Assembly: GCF_002023715.1 (NCBI RefSeq)
Contig: NZ_MAHX01000013.1
Location: 1 to 64,000 of the forward strand
Length of the DNA: 64,000 nt
Direction: 5' to 3'
From: Elizabethkingia occulta
GTDB taxonomy: Bacteria; Bacteroidota; Bacteroidia; Flavobacteriales; Weeksellaceae
Positions 55,249 through 64,000 of this stretch are shown here, piece after piece. The position numbers were made by a program, and so were the translations under genes. The notes beneath the pieces are model-generated. The model saw nothing but the letters and a program-made list of their open reading frames with translations, made no database searches and was not told the origin of the DNA. The number at the start of each line of letters is the position of its first letter. Position 1 is the stretch's first letter.

Positions 55249-55966
55249 AATTTATCCTTTTTTTAGGTGTTTATTTTTTTATTAATACTTCAAATATATT
55301 GAATTATTTAGAAAAAAAATAATCTTTTGTTGATATTGTATAAACTTTATGAATCTTAGAGTTTATGAATAATAATTTGATATAAAGAGACAGGCTAATA
55401 GTGTTTTAGGAAGAAGTTCATTTACCAATAGTAATAGTAAAGCTAATAAGTTTTGTAGTGTGATTTACTTTACTACTTATTCTAAGTAATTGTGTGAATA
55501 TTGTGAAGGTGATTTAGGGCTAATATTTTGCTGAAAATGAATTTACTTCCTTCTAGCATCTATAGTATTTGGAATAAAAAAAACTAAACCATAGGATGCG
55601 AATTACATGTTTTTTTGGTTAATATGTGTCTATGTGATTTTTTGTTGGGGCTTTTGATGTGATTATATTAATTGTTTTATTGTTTTGTTTTTGTGATATT
55701 TTATATTTAATATGTTAATTTGTTATAATTAATTTTATTTTAGTGTTGTTTCTATCTGTAATATGATAATGTTTAATTGTTTATTATATTATTGGTTTTT
55801 TATTTTATGTGTTATTTGTTTGTTTTATTTCTGTTATTACATTTATTTTATATATATTTATTAGTTATTATTGAATATATTTTAATTTATAAAAAAAATG
55901 TTAATTTTTTCTTTTGTTATGTTAATTAAAATTCACATATTTGAAACAGTGAAAAATTAATTTGAT
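55249..55966. other. 718-bp AT-rich intergenic region before the second susC
   Basis: Between 55600 and 55960 the plus strand is extremely AT-rich with long T stretches. The promoter of susC lies at its right end. A short echo of the AGTAAT repeat (ACCAATAGTAATAGTAAAGC) is near 55430. No gene or stable RNA could be recognised. Confidence 0.6.
55914..55943 (+). promoter_or_regulatory. Promoter of the second susC
   Basis: TTG at 55914-55916, 19 bases, then CATATTTG at 55936-55943 (one base off TAnnTTTG). The same boxes with the same 19-base spacing precede the third susC at 61273-61302, with much of the flanking sequence also conserved. Confidence 0.65.
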
Positions 55967-58918
55967 ATGAAGAAACTAACTAACAGTGTTTTGGTGGTAG
56001 TTTTGTCTTCGGCTTTTGTAATGGTTTCTGCACAAAAGACGAAACAGGACTCTGCTAAAACTAAAAGTATTGAAGAAGTTGTTATTACGGGTGCGTTAGG
56101 GATTAAGAAATCTAAAGATGCACAGACTTCCGCTCAACAAGTCGTAAAAGGTGATGAATTAAGACAAGCGTCTAACCCAGATCCAATTCTTGCAATGCAA
56201 GGAAAAGTATCGGGAGTTCAAATCCGCCAAACAAATAGTAGTGTTGATGGTACAAACAGTATTATTATCCGTGGTAAAAGAACAATTACGGGTAGTAATG
56301 AAGCTTTGGTAGTTATAGACAATGTAATTTCTACAGCTACAGCTCTGCAACAGCTTCCTCCAGATGTAATTGAGTCGATCAACATTATAAAAGGGGCGCA
56401 AGGTTCAGCTCTTTATGGTTCCCAAGGGGTTAATGGTGTTGTTGTAGTGACTACTAAGAGAGGCGCCAGAGGAGGGAGGATGAATGTTACCTTTAATAGT
56501 TCTGTAGACTTTGAATCACCTGCGTATCTTCCTAAACGCCAGACTAAATATGGACAAGGATGGGATGGAGATCGTATTTCTGTAGAAAATGGGGCGTGGG
56601 GGCCGGCTTTTGATGATCCTAAATATGCAGGAAAACTTTTACCCTATGGTATCCCATTATATGATTATAATGGGGATGGCAAAATTACAATAAATGCTAA
56701 TACTGGTGCGGATACACCGGATTCTCCTGCTTCTATTTATTCACCATTTGCACCTTACGGTAAAGATAATGCAAGAGACTTTTTTGTTAATGGTACATTG
56801 TATCAGAATACAATAACTGCAAATGTCGGAGGAGAGAATTCTTATTTGTTAATGTCGTTAAATAACACACAGAGAGGATTTGTTGTAGATAAAGATAAAT
56901 TAGAAAGAACTACAGCTTTGTTTAAAGCAGGAATTAAGTTTGATAAGTGGTCTTTTGACGGAAGTGTAAATATTCAGAAATCATATACATCACAAACGAC
57001 ACCTGATATATACTATTGGTTATTGCAATCATCATCGGATATTCCTATTACCAGATGGAAAGAGCATAGAGATTTTGCTTATGGATGGAATAAATATTAT
57101 GGAAATCCATATTGGTATATAGACAATGTGAGAAATAACAACTCAAGTTATTTCATTAATGCTACTGGAAGTGTAGGGTATAAAATTAATAAAAATATTG
57201 ATTTACTATATAGAGGTAGTCTACAGCTAACTTCTTCGGAATATAAGGCCTATAATAATGGTTATTCCAATGTTTTATTAGGATCACAGATTAAAGCAAT
57301 TACTTCATCATATAATCAGTATAATAGCCAGTTGGCGCGTTATTATGGTGATTTTATTGCGAATTTTAATTATGATCTTACAGATGATTTAAATTTGAGA
57401 GTAAATGCAGGTCATAACTATCAAGAGTATAAATATTCAATTACTACAGCCGGAGGAACTGGGATGATTATACCGCAATTTTATCAGGTATGGAATTTGG
57501 CAAACCCTACAATTCCATATAACTTAAATAATGGTACTACGCGATATAATGTTCATGCATTATTTGCAAACTTAGATTTGGCTTATAAAGATTATTTATT
57601 CTTGAATGCAACAGCAAGAAATGAATGGTCTTCAATTTTGCCGAAAAATAATAATAGCTACTTTTTCCCTTCTGTAGGGGTTTCATTTATACCGACTAAA
57701 GCTTTTGATTTTGGTGGTAATGTACTAAACTATATGAAGATATTTGGTAATTATGGCACAACTACCAGTTCCTCAGCAATTGGAACATATGCTATTCAGA
57801 ATTTATCCGATTTAGGTTATGGTTTCCCATATAAAGGAGACTTAAGCTTCGTTGTACGTACTTCTCAAACAGATCCTAATATCAGGCCTGAAAAAGTAAA
57901 AAAGGCGGAAATTGGGATTGCATTGGGTTTCCTAAAAGATAGAATTACCTTTGGAGGTTCCCTGTATCAAGATGATACTAATGATTTGATTACTAATGCA
58001 TCTACTTCAAGAACATCAGGTCTTACACTAAGAACGATGAATATAGGCTTGTTAAGAAATCGTGGTATTGATGCAGATTTGAATATTAAAATATTTAATT
58101 CAAAAGATTTTAAATGGGATATTGGTATGTCTTTAACAACATTTGATACCAATGTATTAAAAGTTACAGATGATACTGATGAAGTATTCTTAGGGGGGTA
58201 CACGTTTGCGGGTGTATATGCTAAAAAAGGAGAAGGAATCATTTTAAAAGGAACAGGATATCAAAGGGATCCTCAGGGTAGAATTATTGTAAATGCAAAT
58301 ACTGGAGACCCTCTATATACCAGCACGCTAGAGAGTTATGGGAAAGTTGATCCTAAGTATAAATTAGGATTTACAACAGGTTTAAATTATAAAGGCTTCC
58401 AGCTAAGTGCAGTATTAGAGTATAGTAAAGGGGGGAAATTTTTTGCAGGAGCTAAGAATGGATTTGCATTCTCTGGAGAGCTTTTGGAATCTGCTGATTT
58501 TGATAGAACCAAAGGTGGTTTCGTAATGCCAAACTCTGTTTATAAAGATGCTTCAGGAAATTATGTTCCAAATACCACAGTGAAGACAGGGGGAGATAAT
58601 TATTCTGGTGTTTCTTCATATTATTCTAATGTTTATACAAATATTGCAGATAACTTTATTATAGATGCTACAGTATTTAGAATTCGAGAAATAGCACTAA
58701 GTTATTCTTTCCCGGCAGAGGTTATTAAGCCAATTGGTCTGACAGGATTTACTATAGGAATACATGCAAGAAATCCATTTACTAAACTAGCAAAAGGAAA
58801 TGATAATTATAATGATCCTGATACTTCATTTACAAATGGTAATGCGCAAGGGCTTAGTACATCAAGTCAGTATCCGGTGCTGAAGTCTTATGGTGTTAGT
58901 CTTAATTTAAATTTTTAA
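55967..58918 (+). CDS. SusC/RagA TonB-dependent outer-membrane transporter (second in window)
   Basis: The 983-residue protein has a signal peptide (MKKLTNSVLVVVLSSAFVMV, cleavage near SAQKT). A TonB-box-like segment (IEEVVITGALGIKKSKDAQT) leads straight into the plug, with GKVSGVQIR and GSALYGSQGVNGVVVVTTKR as typical plug motifs, then the barrel ending in LNLNF. Neither an STN nor a CarboxypepD_reg domain is present, so it is not coupled to a FecR system by its N-terminus. It pairs with the SusD gene 11 bases downstream. The substrate is unknown. Confidence 0.95.
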   Translation: MKKLTNSVLVVVLSSAFVMVSAQKTKQDSAKTKSIEEVVITGALGIKKSKDAQTSAQQVVKGDELRQASNPDPILAMQGKVSGVQIRQTNSSVDGTNSIIIRGKRTITGSNEALVVIDNVISTATALQQLPPDVIESINIIKGAQGSALYGSQGVNGVVVVTTKRGARGGRMNVTFNSSVDFESPAYLPKRQTKYGQGWDGDRISVENGAWGPAFDDPKYAGKLLPYGIPLYDYNGDGKITINANTGADTPDSPASIYSPFAPYGKDNARDFFVNGTLYQNTITANVGGENSYLLMSLNNTQRGFVVDKDKLERTTALFKAGIKFDKWSFDGSVNIQKSYTSQTTPDIYYWLLQSSSDIPITRWKEHRDFAYGWNKYYGNPYWYIDNVRNNNSSYFINATGSVGYKINKNIDLLYRGSLQLTSSEYKAYNNGYSNVLLGSQIKAITSSYNQYNSQLARYYGDFIANFNYDLTDDLNLRVNAGHNYQEYKYSITTAGGTGMIIPQFYQVWNLANPTIPYNLNNGTTRYNVHALFANLDLAYKDYLFLNATARNEWSSILPKNNNSYFFPSVGVSFIPTKAFDFGGNVLNYMKIFGNYGTTTSSSAIGTYAIQNLSDLGYGFPYKGDLSFVVRTSQTDPNIRPEKVKKAEIGIALGFLKDRITFGGSLYQDDTNDLITNASTSRTSGLTLRTMNIGLLRNRGIDADLNIKIFNSKDFKWDIGMSLTTFDTNVLKVTDDTDEVFLGGYTFAGVYAKKGEGIILKGTGYQRDPQGRIIVNANTGDPLYTSTLESYGKVDPKYKLGFTTGLNYKGFQLSAVLEYSKGGKFFAGAKNGFAFSGELLESADFDRTKGGFVMPNSVYKDASGNYVPNTTVKTGGDNYSGVSSYYSNVYTNIADNFIIDATVFRIREIALSYSFPAEVIKPIGLTGFTIGIHARNPFTKLAKGNDNYNDPDTSFTNGNAQGLSTSSQYPVLKSYGVSLNLNF

Positions 58919-58929
58919 TTAGAATCGTT

Positions 58930-60489
58930 ATGAAAAAAATATTTTTAATAGCAGGAGCAGTCTTTTCAATATATTCATGTAGTCGTTTGGATGATAATAT
59001 ATCACCCAATGCCGTTCCTGATGGAAATGTTCCGGCAAGACAAAAATTAGCAGCAGCTGAAACGTCAACTTTTGATGCTCAAACTGGTGACCTGATTGAA
59101 CTTTCAAATTTCTGGATGAATACAACTGCAGGGAATAATTATCAATGGGCAAATGTTTATCCTAACGAAAGCTCATTAAATTTGAACAGTGCTTTCAGAA
59201 ATCAACTATGGAATAATACTTATCTTTCAGTAGCTAACCTTCAGGCAATTATTGATGGGTCTTCTGCAAAAAGTTTGCCTTTACATGTGGCTATAGCAAA
59301 GATATTAAAGGCTAATTATTTACATTATATTGTAGATTTTTATTCAGATGCACCTTATTTTGATGCATTTAAGCAGCAATCAAATTTAGCTCCAAAATAT
59401 GATAAAGGTGAAGCTATTTATATGGACCTTATTAAAGGAGTAAATGAAGCTATAGATGCTATAGATAATACTCCGATAAATAGTGATACACAGGTAAAAG
59501 CGAGTGAAGATGTTATCTTTGGAGGTAGTTCACAAATAGCTAAATGGAGACAGTTTGCAAATTCTATCAAGCTAAGAATGTTGTTGAGAATGTCTAATGC
59601 TACTGATGGGGCAGTTAAATCATTTGTTACAAGTGAATTGGCGAAATTAAATAATGATAAAGTTCCTTTTGCAACAAGATTTGTTACTTACAATGTGACT
59701 ATTAATCCTGGTTATAATGCAGGAAGTAATCAAGGGTTGAATCCTTTCTTTAGAAGATATGGTGCTGTAGATGTATCAGGTACAGATAATGATACTTATA
59801 CACAGATTCGGGTATCAGAACACTACGCTAAATTAATAAACGGAGATGCTTCAAAGCCTACTGCAGGAATTGTAGATCCGAGAGGAGTAAAACAATTTAT
59901 AGCTATTGATGGCGAGTTGGTAGGGACACCTCAAGGTAATGGAAAGATTGCAGGGGCTTCTCAGGATGATTTTTCAGCTCTTGGTGGTAATCTGAATAAA
60001 TCTGCATCCAATACTCTTGGTGGACTTGATAACGGATATCTAATGTTAGCATCAGAAGGTAATTTTTTATTAGCCGAAGCTGCAATTGTATACCCTCAGT
60101 ATTTCTCAAATGGTAAAATATATTTCGAGCAGGGAATCAGAGATTCATTTACTTTCTGGGGGTTAACCAGTGCTCAGGCAGCTACTTATATAACAGCAAT
60201 TACTGGTAATACTCATTTAGGATGGGATGCGGCAGGTAACAAATTGGAGCCTCTGCAGTATCAAAGATTATTTGCATTAGCAAATTATCGTCCTATGGAA
60301 ACCTATCTTAATTATATTAAAACTGGATTTCCGGAAACTCCGTTGGCAAGTAATGCACAGCAGCCCCGTAAGCCTTATAGGTTAATTTATCCGGTTTCGG
60401 AATATACAGGGAATTCCTCAAATGTCCCTAATATTAGTGCTGCGGATTGCTTTACTAAAAATCAGACAACTCCGTTCTGGTTAAGATAA
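58930..60489 (+). CDS. SusD/RagB-type lipoprotein (SusD-like_2 group)
   Basis: The lipoprotein signal is MKKIFLIAGAVFSIYSC with Cys17, and the mature part (SRLDDNISPNAVPDG) leads into a helical SusD fold of 519 residues. DFYSDAPYFDAFKQQSNLAP and FLLAEAAIVYPQYFSNGKIY are characteristic of the SusD-like_2 (PF12771) branch. LQYQRLFALANYRPMETYLN is near the end. It binds the ligand for the SusC encoded just upstream. Paired transporter and lipoprotein form a two-gene operon ending at a hairpin at 60510-60543. Confidence 0.93.
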   Translation: MKKIFLIAGAVFSIYSCSRLDDNISPNAVPDGNVPARQKLAAAETSTFDAQTGDLIELSNFWMNTTAGNNYQWANVYPNESSLNLNSAFRNQLWNNTYLSVANLQAIIDGSSAKSLPLHVAIAKILKANYLHYIVDFYSDAPYFDAFKQQSNLAPKYDKGEAIYMDLIKGVNEAIDAIDNTPINSDTQVKASEDVIFGGSSQIAKWRQFANSIKLRMLLRMSNATDGAVKSFVTSELAKLNNDKVPFATRFVTYNVTINPGYNAGSNQGLNPFFRRYGAVDVSGTDNDTYTQIRVSEHYAKLINGDASKPTAGIVDPRGVKQFIAIDGELVGTPQGNGKIAGASQDDFSALGGNLNKSASNTLGGLDNGYLMLASEGNFLLAEAAIVYPQYFSNGKIYFEQGIRDSFTFWGLTSAQAATYITAITGNTHLGWDAAGNKLEPLQYQRLFALANYRPMETYLNYIKTGFPETPLASNAQQPRKPYRLIYPVSEYTGNSSNVPNISAADCFTKNQTTPFWLR

Positions 60490-60509
60490 CAATATTAATA
60501 ATTTATATA

Positions 60510-60543
60510 AAAAATAACTTTCTCCACGGAGAAAGTTATTTTT
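60510..60543. terminator. Bidirectional terminator after susD
   Basis: AAAAATAACTTTCTCC and GGAGAAAGTTATTTTT form a 16-bp perfect stem with a 2-base loop. It serves the susCD operon and the convergent gene on the minus strand. Confidence 0.9.
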
Positions 60544-60562
60544 TTATTGGTAGTATAAAGTT

Positions 60563-61087
60563 TTATTTTTTATCCTGAGGTAATTTATAATATTCCTGAG
60601 ATAGTTTGTTATTCTCTTCAGCGTTTTGCTTAAGATAACCATTTAGTTTATCAATTTCATGATTGATATTTATAAGCTTTTTTGATGATTCTGTATACTT
60701 GTTTGATGTTTTATCAGGTATTTGTGATAAATCTTTTTCTATAATCAGCTTTTTTGTTGTCAGCTTTTCCATTTCTTTGTCTATTTGGACTTTATCTTGT
60801 TCATTAAGATAAATGAAATTTAAAACTTGTTCTTTTAATTTTTTTGGTTTGTCCCCAATACTTTCTTTTACTTTTATGTAGTCATTGTAATTAGATAATT
60901 CCTCATAATTTTTATCTCTATTACGGTTAATGTAGTTTTGGTTTCTCTGATTCTCTATTACTGTATTATTAGCTACAGGTGCAATTGGTCCCTGAATTGT
61001 GGTTGTCCAAGTTCCAGTTCCGGATACTTGCCCATATGCTCCAATAAAAGAAGCAAATATGAATAAGATTGTGATGTTGTGTTTCAT
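60563..61087 (-). CDS. Hypothetical secreted protein with coiled coil, 174 residues
   Basis: A signal peptide (MKHNITILFIFASFIGAYGQ) is followed by a short Gly/Thr/Asn part (VSGTGTWTTTIQGPIAPVAN) and a long charged helical region (residues about 75-170) rich in Lys, Glu, Leu and Ile (INHEIDKLNGYLKQNAEENN), typical of a coiled coil. No known domain was recognised. It sits on the opposite strand between two susC genes and is convergent with the susCD operon. Its upstream DNA is shared with the third susC promoter region. Confidence 0.7.
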   Translation of the reverse strand: MKHNITILFIFASFIGAYGQVSGTGTWTTTIQGPIAPVANNTVIENQRNQNYINRNRDKNYEELSNYNDYIKVKESIGDKPKKLKEQVLNFIYLNEQDKVQIDKEMEKLTTKKLIIEKDLSQIPDKTSNKYTESSKKLININHEIDKLNGYLKQNAEENNKLSQEYYKLPQDKK

Positions 61088-61272
61088 AATTTTTTATTTA
61101 ATAATTACTCAAATTTATAATAAATATTGTTTAGAAATATTATTTTATTAATAAAGTATAATTTATGAGATTAGTGTATAAGTAGAGGTCTTTTGTGTGA
61201 TTGTTTGATTGTATTTTTTTAGATGAATTTGTTTTGATTATAAAAAAGTTAATTTGTTGTTAATTTTTTGTT

Positions 61273-61302
61273 TTGTCATGTTAATAAACTTTCACATATT
61301 TG
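61273..61302 (+). promoter_or_regulatory. Promoter of the third susC
   Basis: TTG at 61273-61275, 19 bases, then CATATTTG at 61295-61302. The layout is the same as for the second susC, and the region from here into the start of the coding sequence is closely similar between both genes. Confidence 0.65.
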
Positions 61303-61325
61303 TAAAAGTTAAAATTTAATTTGAT

Positions 61326-64000
61326 ATGAAGAAACTAACTAACAGTGTTTTGGTAGTGGTTTTGTCTTCTTCTTTTGTATTTGTTAATGCTCAGAAGAAA
61401 CAAGATTCTACTAAAACAAAAGATATTGAGGGGGTTGTAGTGACCGCACTTGGTATTAAAAGAGAGAAGAAAGCACTTGGCTACTCTACACAAGAGGTAA
61501 AAGCAGAAGATCTTGCTAGAAATCCTGTTACGAACTTTACTGCAGGACTATCTGGGAAAGTTTCTGGATTGCAAGTAAAAGGAGTGGGAAACTTTGCAGG
61601 TTCTGTAGATGTAGTACTCCGAGGATATCGTTCGATATTGGGACAAAACTCACCATTATATGTAATAGATGGTGTACCTATTATTAATGCAAATAATAAT
61701 ACAAGTGGACAGTTAAATGGTTCTCCTGGATACGATTTTGGAAACACTGTTTCTGATATTAATCCTAATGATATAGCAGATATAAATGTTCTGAAGGGAG
61801 CTGCTGCTACAGCACTTTATGGGTCTAGGGCACAGAATGGTGCAATTATTATTACAACTAAAAAAGGTAAAAAAAGTAATAATATTGGTATAGAGTATAA
61901 CTCTTCGATTGCAGTATCTGCAATCGATAAATCTACATTTGTAACCTATCAGAAAGAATATGGCCAAGGACAGGGTTATGTATATGGATTTGCCGGAGAT
62001 AAGAGATTTGAGAATTACAACGGAGAGAGAATGGCTCCTACCCAGGTGGATGCATCTTATGGGGCACAGTTTGATCCAAATTTATTAATATGGCAATACG
62101 GCGCATTTATTCCAGGATCTCGTACTTTTGGACAAAAAACACCGTGGGTTGCTGCAAAGCATGATCCTTCTTATTTCTTCGAGACCGGAGCGATGTATAC
62201 TAATGATATTTCCTTATCCCAAGGTAATGATAAGGGGAGCTTCAGACTATCATATCAAAATCAGAATGGTACAGATGTTCTGCCTAATTCTAAACTGAAT
62301 AAGAATACTGTTAATGGTAGTGCAACATATAAATTCACAGATAAGTTAAATGCAACTTTCAATGCAACTTATGTTTCACAACAAGTAACAGGGCGTAATA
62401 ATACAGGGTATTCCGGAAACCTTATCAGTGGGTTTAGACAATGGTGGCCAGTAAATGTTGATATTTATGATCAGCGCGATTTCTATAATATGTCGCAGAG
62501 TAATTATTCATGGAACATTACAAATGGAAATGATATAACTCCACAATATTGGAATAACCCTTATTTTCAGAGATATCAAAACTTCTCTTATGATACTCGT
62601 GAAAGATTTGCAGGTAATTTTAGTTTGAGTTATGATATAGATAAGCATATCAATTTATTAGCAAGAGTTGGTACAGATGGTTATACAACCAGAATGGAGG
62701 ATAGAAAAGCTATAGGATCGATTGCAGCAGCAATGGGGTTTGGTAGAACGACTGCTACTCAACCATCAGGTTTTGCGGTAATGAATATCAAGCAGAGAGA
62801 AACGAATTATGATTTCATTGCAACTTACAAAAATGATTTTGCAAATGAAATTAGTTTAACAGGATTATTAGGAACTAATTTAAATGTTCGTGATTTTTAT
62901 AGCAATTCACAGTCAACCTCTGGGGGATTATTAATCCCAGGAGTTTATACAGTAGCAAATTCAGTTTCGGTACCAGCTGTACCTCAAACAATAGATATAA
63001 CTAAAAGAATTATTGGGGTATTTGCACAAGCTTCATTGGGTTACAAAGGTACGTACTATTTAGAAGGAACTGTGAGGAGAGACCAGTCTTCGGCTCTTCC
63101 AACAGCTAATAGTGCTTACTGGTATTACTCAGGATCCGGAAGTTTAGTGTTTTCTAACTGGAGTTTCCTGAAAGGTGGAATATTAAGCTTTGGTAAATTA
63201 AGAGCTTCTTATGCAGAAGTAGGTTCTGATACAGATGCAAACCAATTGTTGAATCAGTACTATGTAACAACATCATTTAATAATTTACCAGTTTATTATT
63301 ATACTACAGGAGCAAGTAATCCTAATCTGAGACCAGAAAGATCCAGACAAACAGAGCTTGGTCTTAATATGAAATTTCTGAAAAACAGGATAGGATTTGA
63401 TGTTGCATGGTTTAAGAATGACTCATATGACCAGATTTTGGCGTTACCTTATTCTAATGCTACAGGTATTTCTACACAGGTTAAAAATGTTGGTAATTTA
63501 AGGACTAAAGGCTGGGAGATTTCACTAGATGTAACCCCAATTAAAACGGAGAATTTTAAATGGGATATTAATGCTAACTGGTCTAACCCATATACTAATG
63601 TGACATCTTTAGCTGACGGAGTTGAGAATATTACAATGGGTAATTATCAGGGAGGGGTAACAATTAATGCAAGTTTACAGGACCCGTACGGAACTATTAA
63701 AGGAAAAGATTTTGTTTATACAAACGGACAAAGAACTGTAGGTTCAAATGGTAAATATATACTTACGTCTACAACCAATAATGTAATTGGGAATATCCAG
63801 GCAAAATGGTTTGGAGGTATAACCAATACATTTACTTATAAATCATTCTCCGTAGGGTTTCAGATAGATGTGAGACAAGGTGGAAATGTATTTTCTTTAG
63901 ATCAATATTATGGGCAGACGACAGGACTTTATCCTGAATCTATTGGTGTAAATGATCTTGGAAATCCAATCCGTAATACCATTGCAAATGGTGGCGGGAT
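61326..64000 (+). CDS. SusC/RagA TonB-dependent outer-membrane transporter (third in window), incomplete at the right edge
   Basis: The gene begins with ATG at 61326 and stays open to the end of the window (about 891 codons seen). The N-terminus repeats the signal peptide of the second susC (MKKLTNSVLVVVLSSSFVFV), then NAQKKQDSTKTKDIEGVVVT, a TonB-box-like region, and a plug with GLSGKVSGLQVKG, SPLYVIDGVPIINA and ALYGSRAQNGAIIITTKKGK. Barrel strands follow to the edge. No STN or CarboxypepD_reg domain is present. It is paralogous to the second susC in the leader, but the rest is clearly different, so it likely has its own substrate. Confidence 0.95.
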   Translation, partial: MKKLTNSVLVVVLSSSFVFVNAQKKQDSTKTKDIEGVVVTALGIKREKKALGYSTQEVKAEDLARNPVTNFTAGLSGKVSGLQVKGVGNFAGSVDVVLRGYRSILGQNSPLYVIDGVPIINANNNTSGQLNGSPGYDFGNTVSDINPNDIADINVLKGAAATALYGSRAQNGAIIITTKKGKKSNNIGIEYNSSIAVSAIDKSTFVTYQKEYGQGQGYVYGFAGDKRFENYNGERMAPTQVDASYGAQFDPNLLIWQYGAFIPGSRTFGQKTPWVAAKHDPSYFFETGAMYTNDISLSQGNDKGSFRLSYQNQNGTDVLPNSKLNKNTVNGSATYKFTDKLNATFNATYVSQQVTGRNNTGYSGNLISGFRQWWPVNVDIYDQRDFYNMSQSNYSWNITNGNDITPQYWNNPYFQRYQNFSYDTRERFAGNFSLSYDIDKHINLLARVGTDGYTTRMEDRKAIGSIAAAMGFGRTTATQPSGFAVMNIKQRETNYDFIATYKNDFANEISLTGLLGTNLNVRDFYSNSQSTSGGLLIPGVYTVANSVSVPAVPQTIDITKRIIGVFAQASLGYKGTYYLEGTVRRDQSSALPTANSAYWYYSGSGSLVFSNWSFLKGGILSFGKLRASYAEVGSDTDANQLLNQYYVTTSFNNLPVYYYTTGASNPNLRPERSRQTELGLNMKFLKNRIGFDVAWFKNDSYDQILALPYSNATGISTQVKNVGNLRTKGWEISLDVTPIKTENFKWDINANWSNPYTNVTSLADGVENITMGNYQGGVTINASLQDPYGTIKGKDFVYTNGQRTVGSNGKYILTSTTNNVIGNIQAKWFGGITNTFTYKSFSVGFQIDVRQGGNVFSLDQYYGQTTGLYPESIGVNDLGNPIRNTIANGGG

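Overview
This window looks like chromosomal DNA of a Bacteroidota member of the class Flavobacteriia, most probably close to Elizabethkingia or Chryseobacterium. That is inferred from several things. There are three SusC/RagA TonB-dependent transporters with SusD/RagB lipoproteins. GLPGLI and DUF6702-type proteins are present, and many lipoproteins end their signal in a bare S-C-like lipobox. Promoter candidates follow the Bacteroidota TTG / TAnnTTTG pattern, intergenic DNA is AT-rich, and GroEL carries a GGM tail. No rRNA, tRNA, CRISPR array, transposase or integrase was seen.

Layout. 1-4.9 kb: an M3 oligopeptidase, an SRPBCC protein and two tandem secreted glycerophosphodiester phosphodiesterases (GDPDs). 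4.9-11.4 kb: a SusD/SusC pair with FecR anti-sigma and ECF sigma genes on the same strand; the SusC has an N-terminal STN signalling domain. Together with the GDPDs this looks like one trans-envelope-regulated uptake locus. 11.7-18.9 kb: a nitroreductase, then a CzcA/TolC/membrane-fusion heavy-metal efflux operon. 19-28.5 kb: ribB with a clear FMN riboswitch, a PEBP-like protein, an AraC regulator, an S33 hydrolase lipoprotein, and an operon of small accessory proteins (DinB, two YdeI-like, CHMI, NTF2-like). 28.6-35.2 kb: a NUDIX pseudogene with one in-frame stop, a secreted HELFH putative metallopeptidase, and lineage-specific lipoproteins including a GLPGLI protein and a TPR protein. 35.3-38.9 kb: an XRE regulator and a putAbiC-like membrane protein next to groEL-groES. 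39-44.7 kb: M1 aminopeptidase, HupE-like, DUF6702 and acpH genes, bracketed by inverted copies of a composite non-coding repeat that contains a 137-bp element with terminal inverted repeats. 44.7-50.8 kb: two SDR enzymes, a VanW-like protein, a methyltransferase, a membrane-anchored AraC-type regulator and radA. 51-55.2 kb: pyrG-yidC, a 45-residue GG-leader Cys-rich peptide, and rnhB. 55.9-64 kb: a second susC-susD pair, a small secreted protein on the opposite strand, and a third susC running off the end. The second and third susC genes share a duplicated promoter and signal-peptide region.

How the parts work together. The strongest multi-gene systems are sigma-FecR-SusCD-GDPD (regulated capture and hydrolysis of a phosphodiester, inferred), the CzcABC-type metal efflux pump, the FMN-controlled ribB, and the groES-groEL chaperonin. 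The least explained signals are the 137-bp terminal-inverted-repeat elements, the orphan GG-leader peptide, and the XRE/putAbiC pair whose 3' region resembles that of groEL. Starts were moved to internal methionines where the upstream extension lacked signal-peptide character or family similarity; this is stated for each gene.
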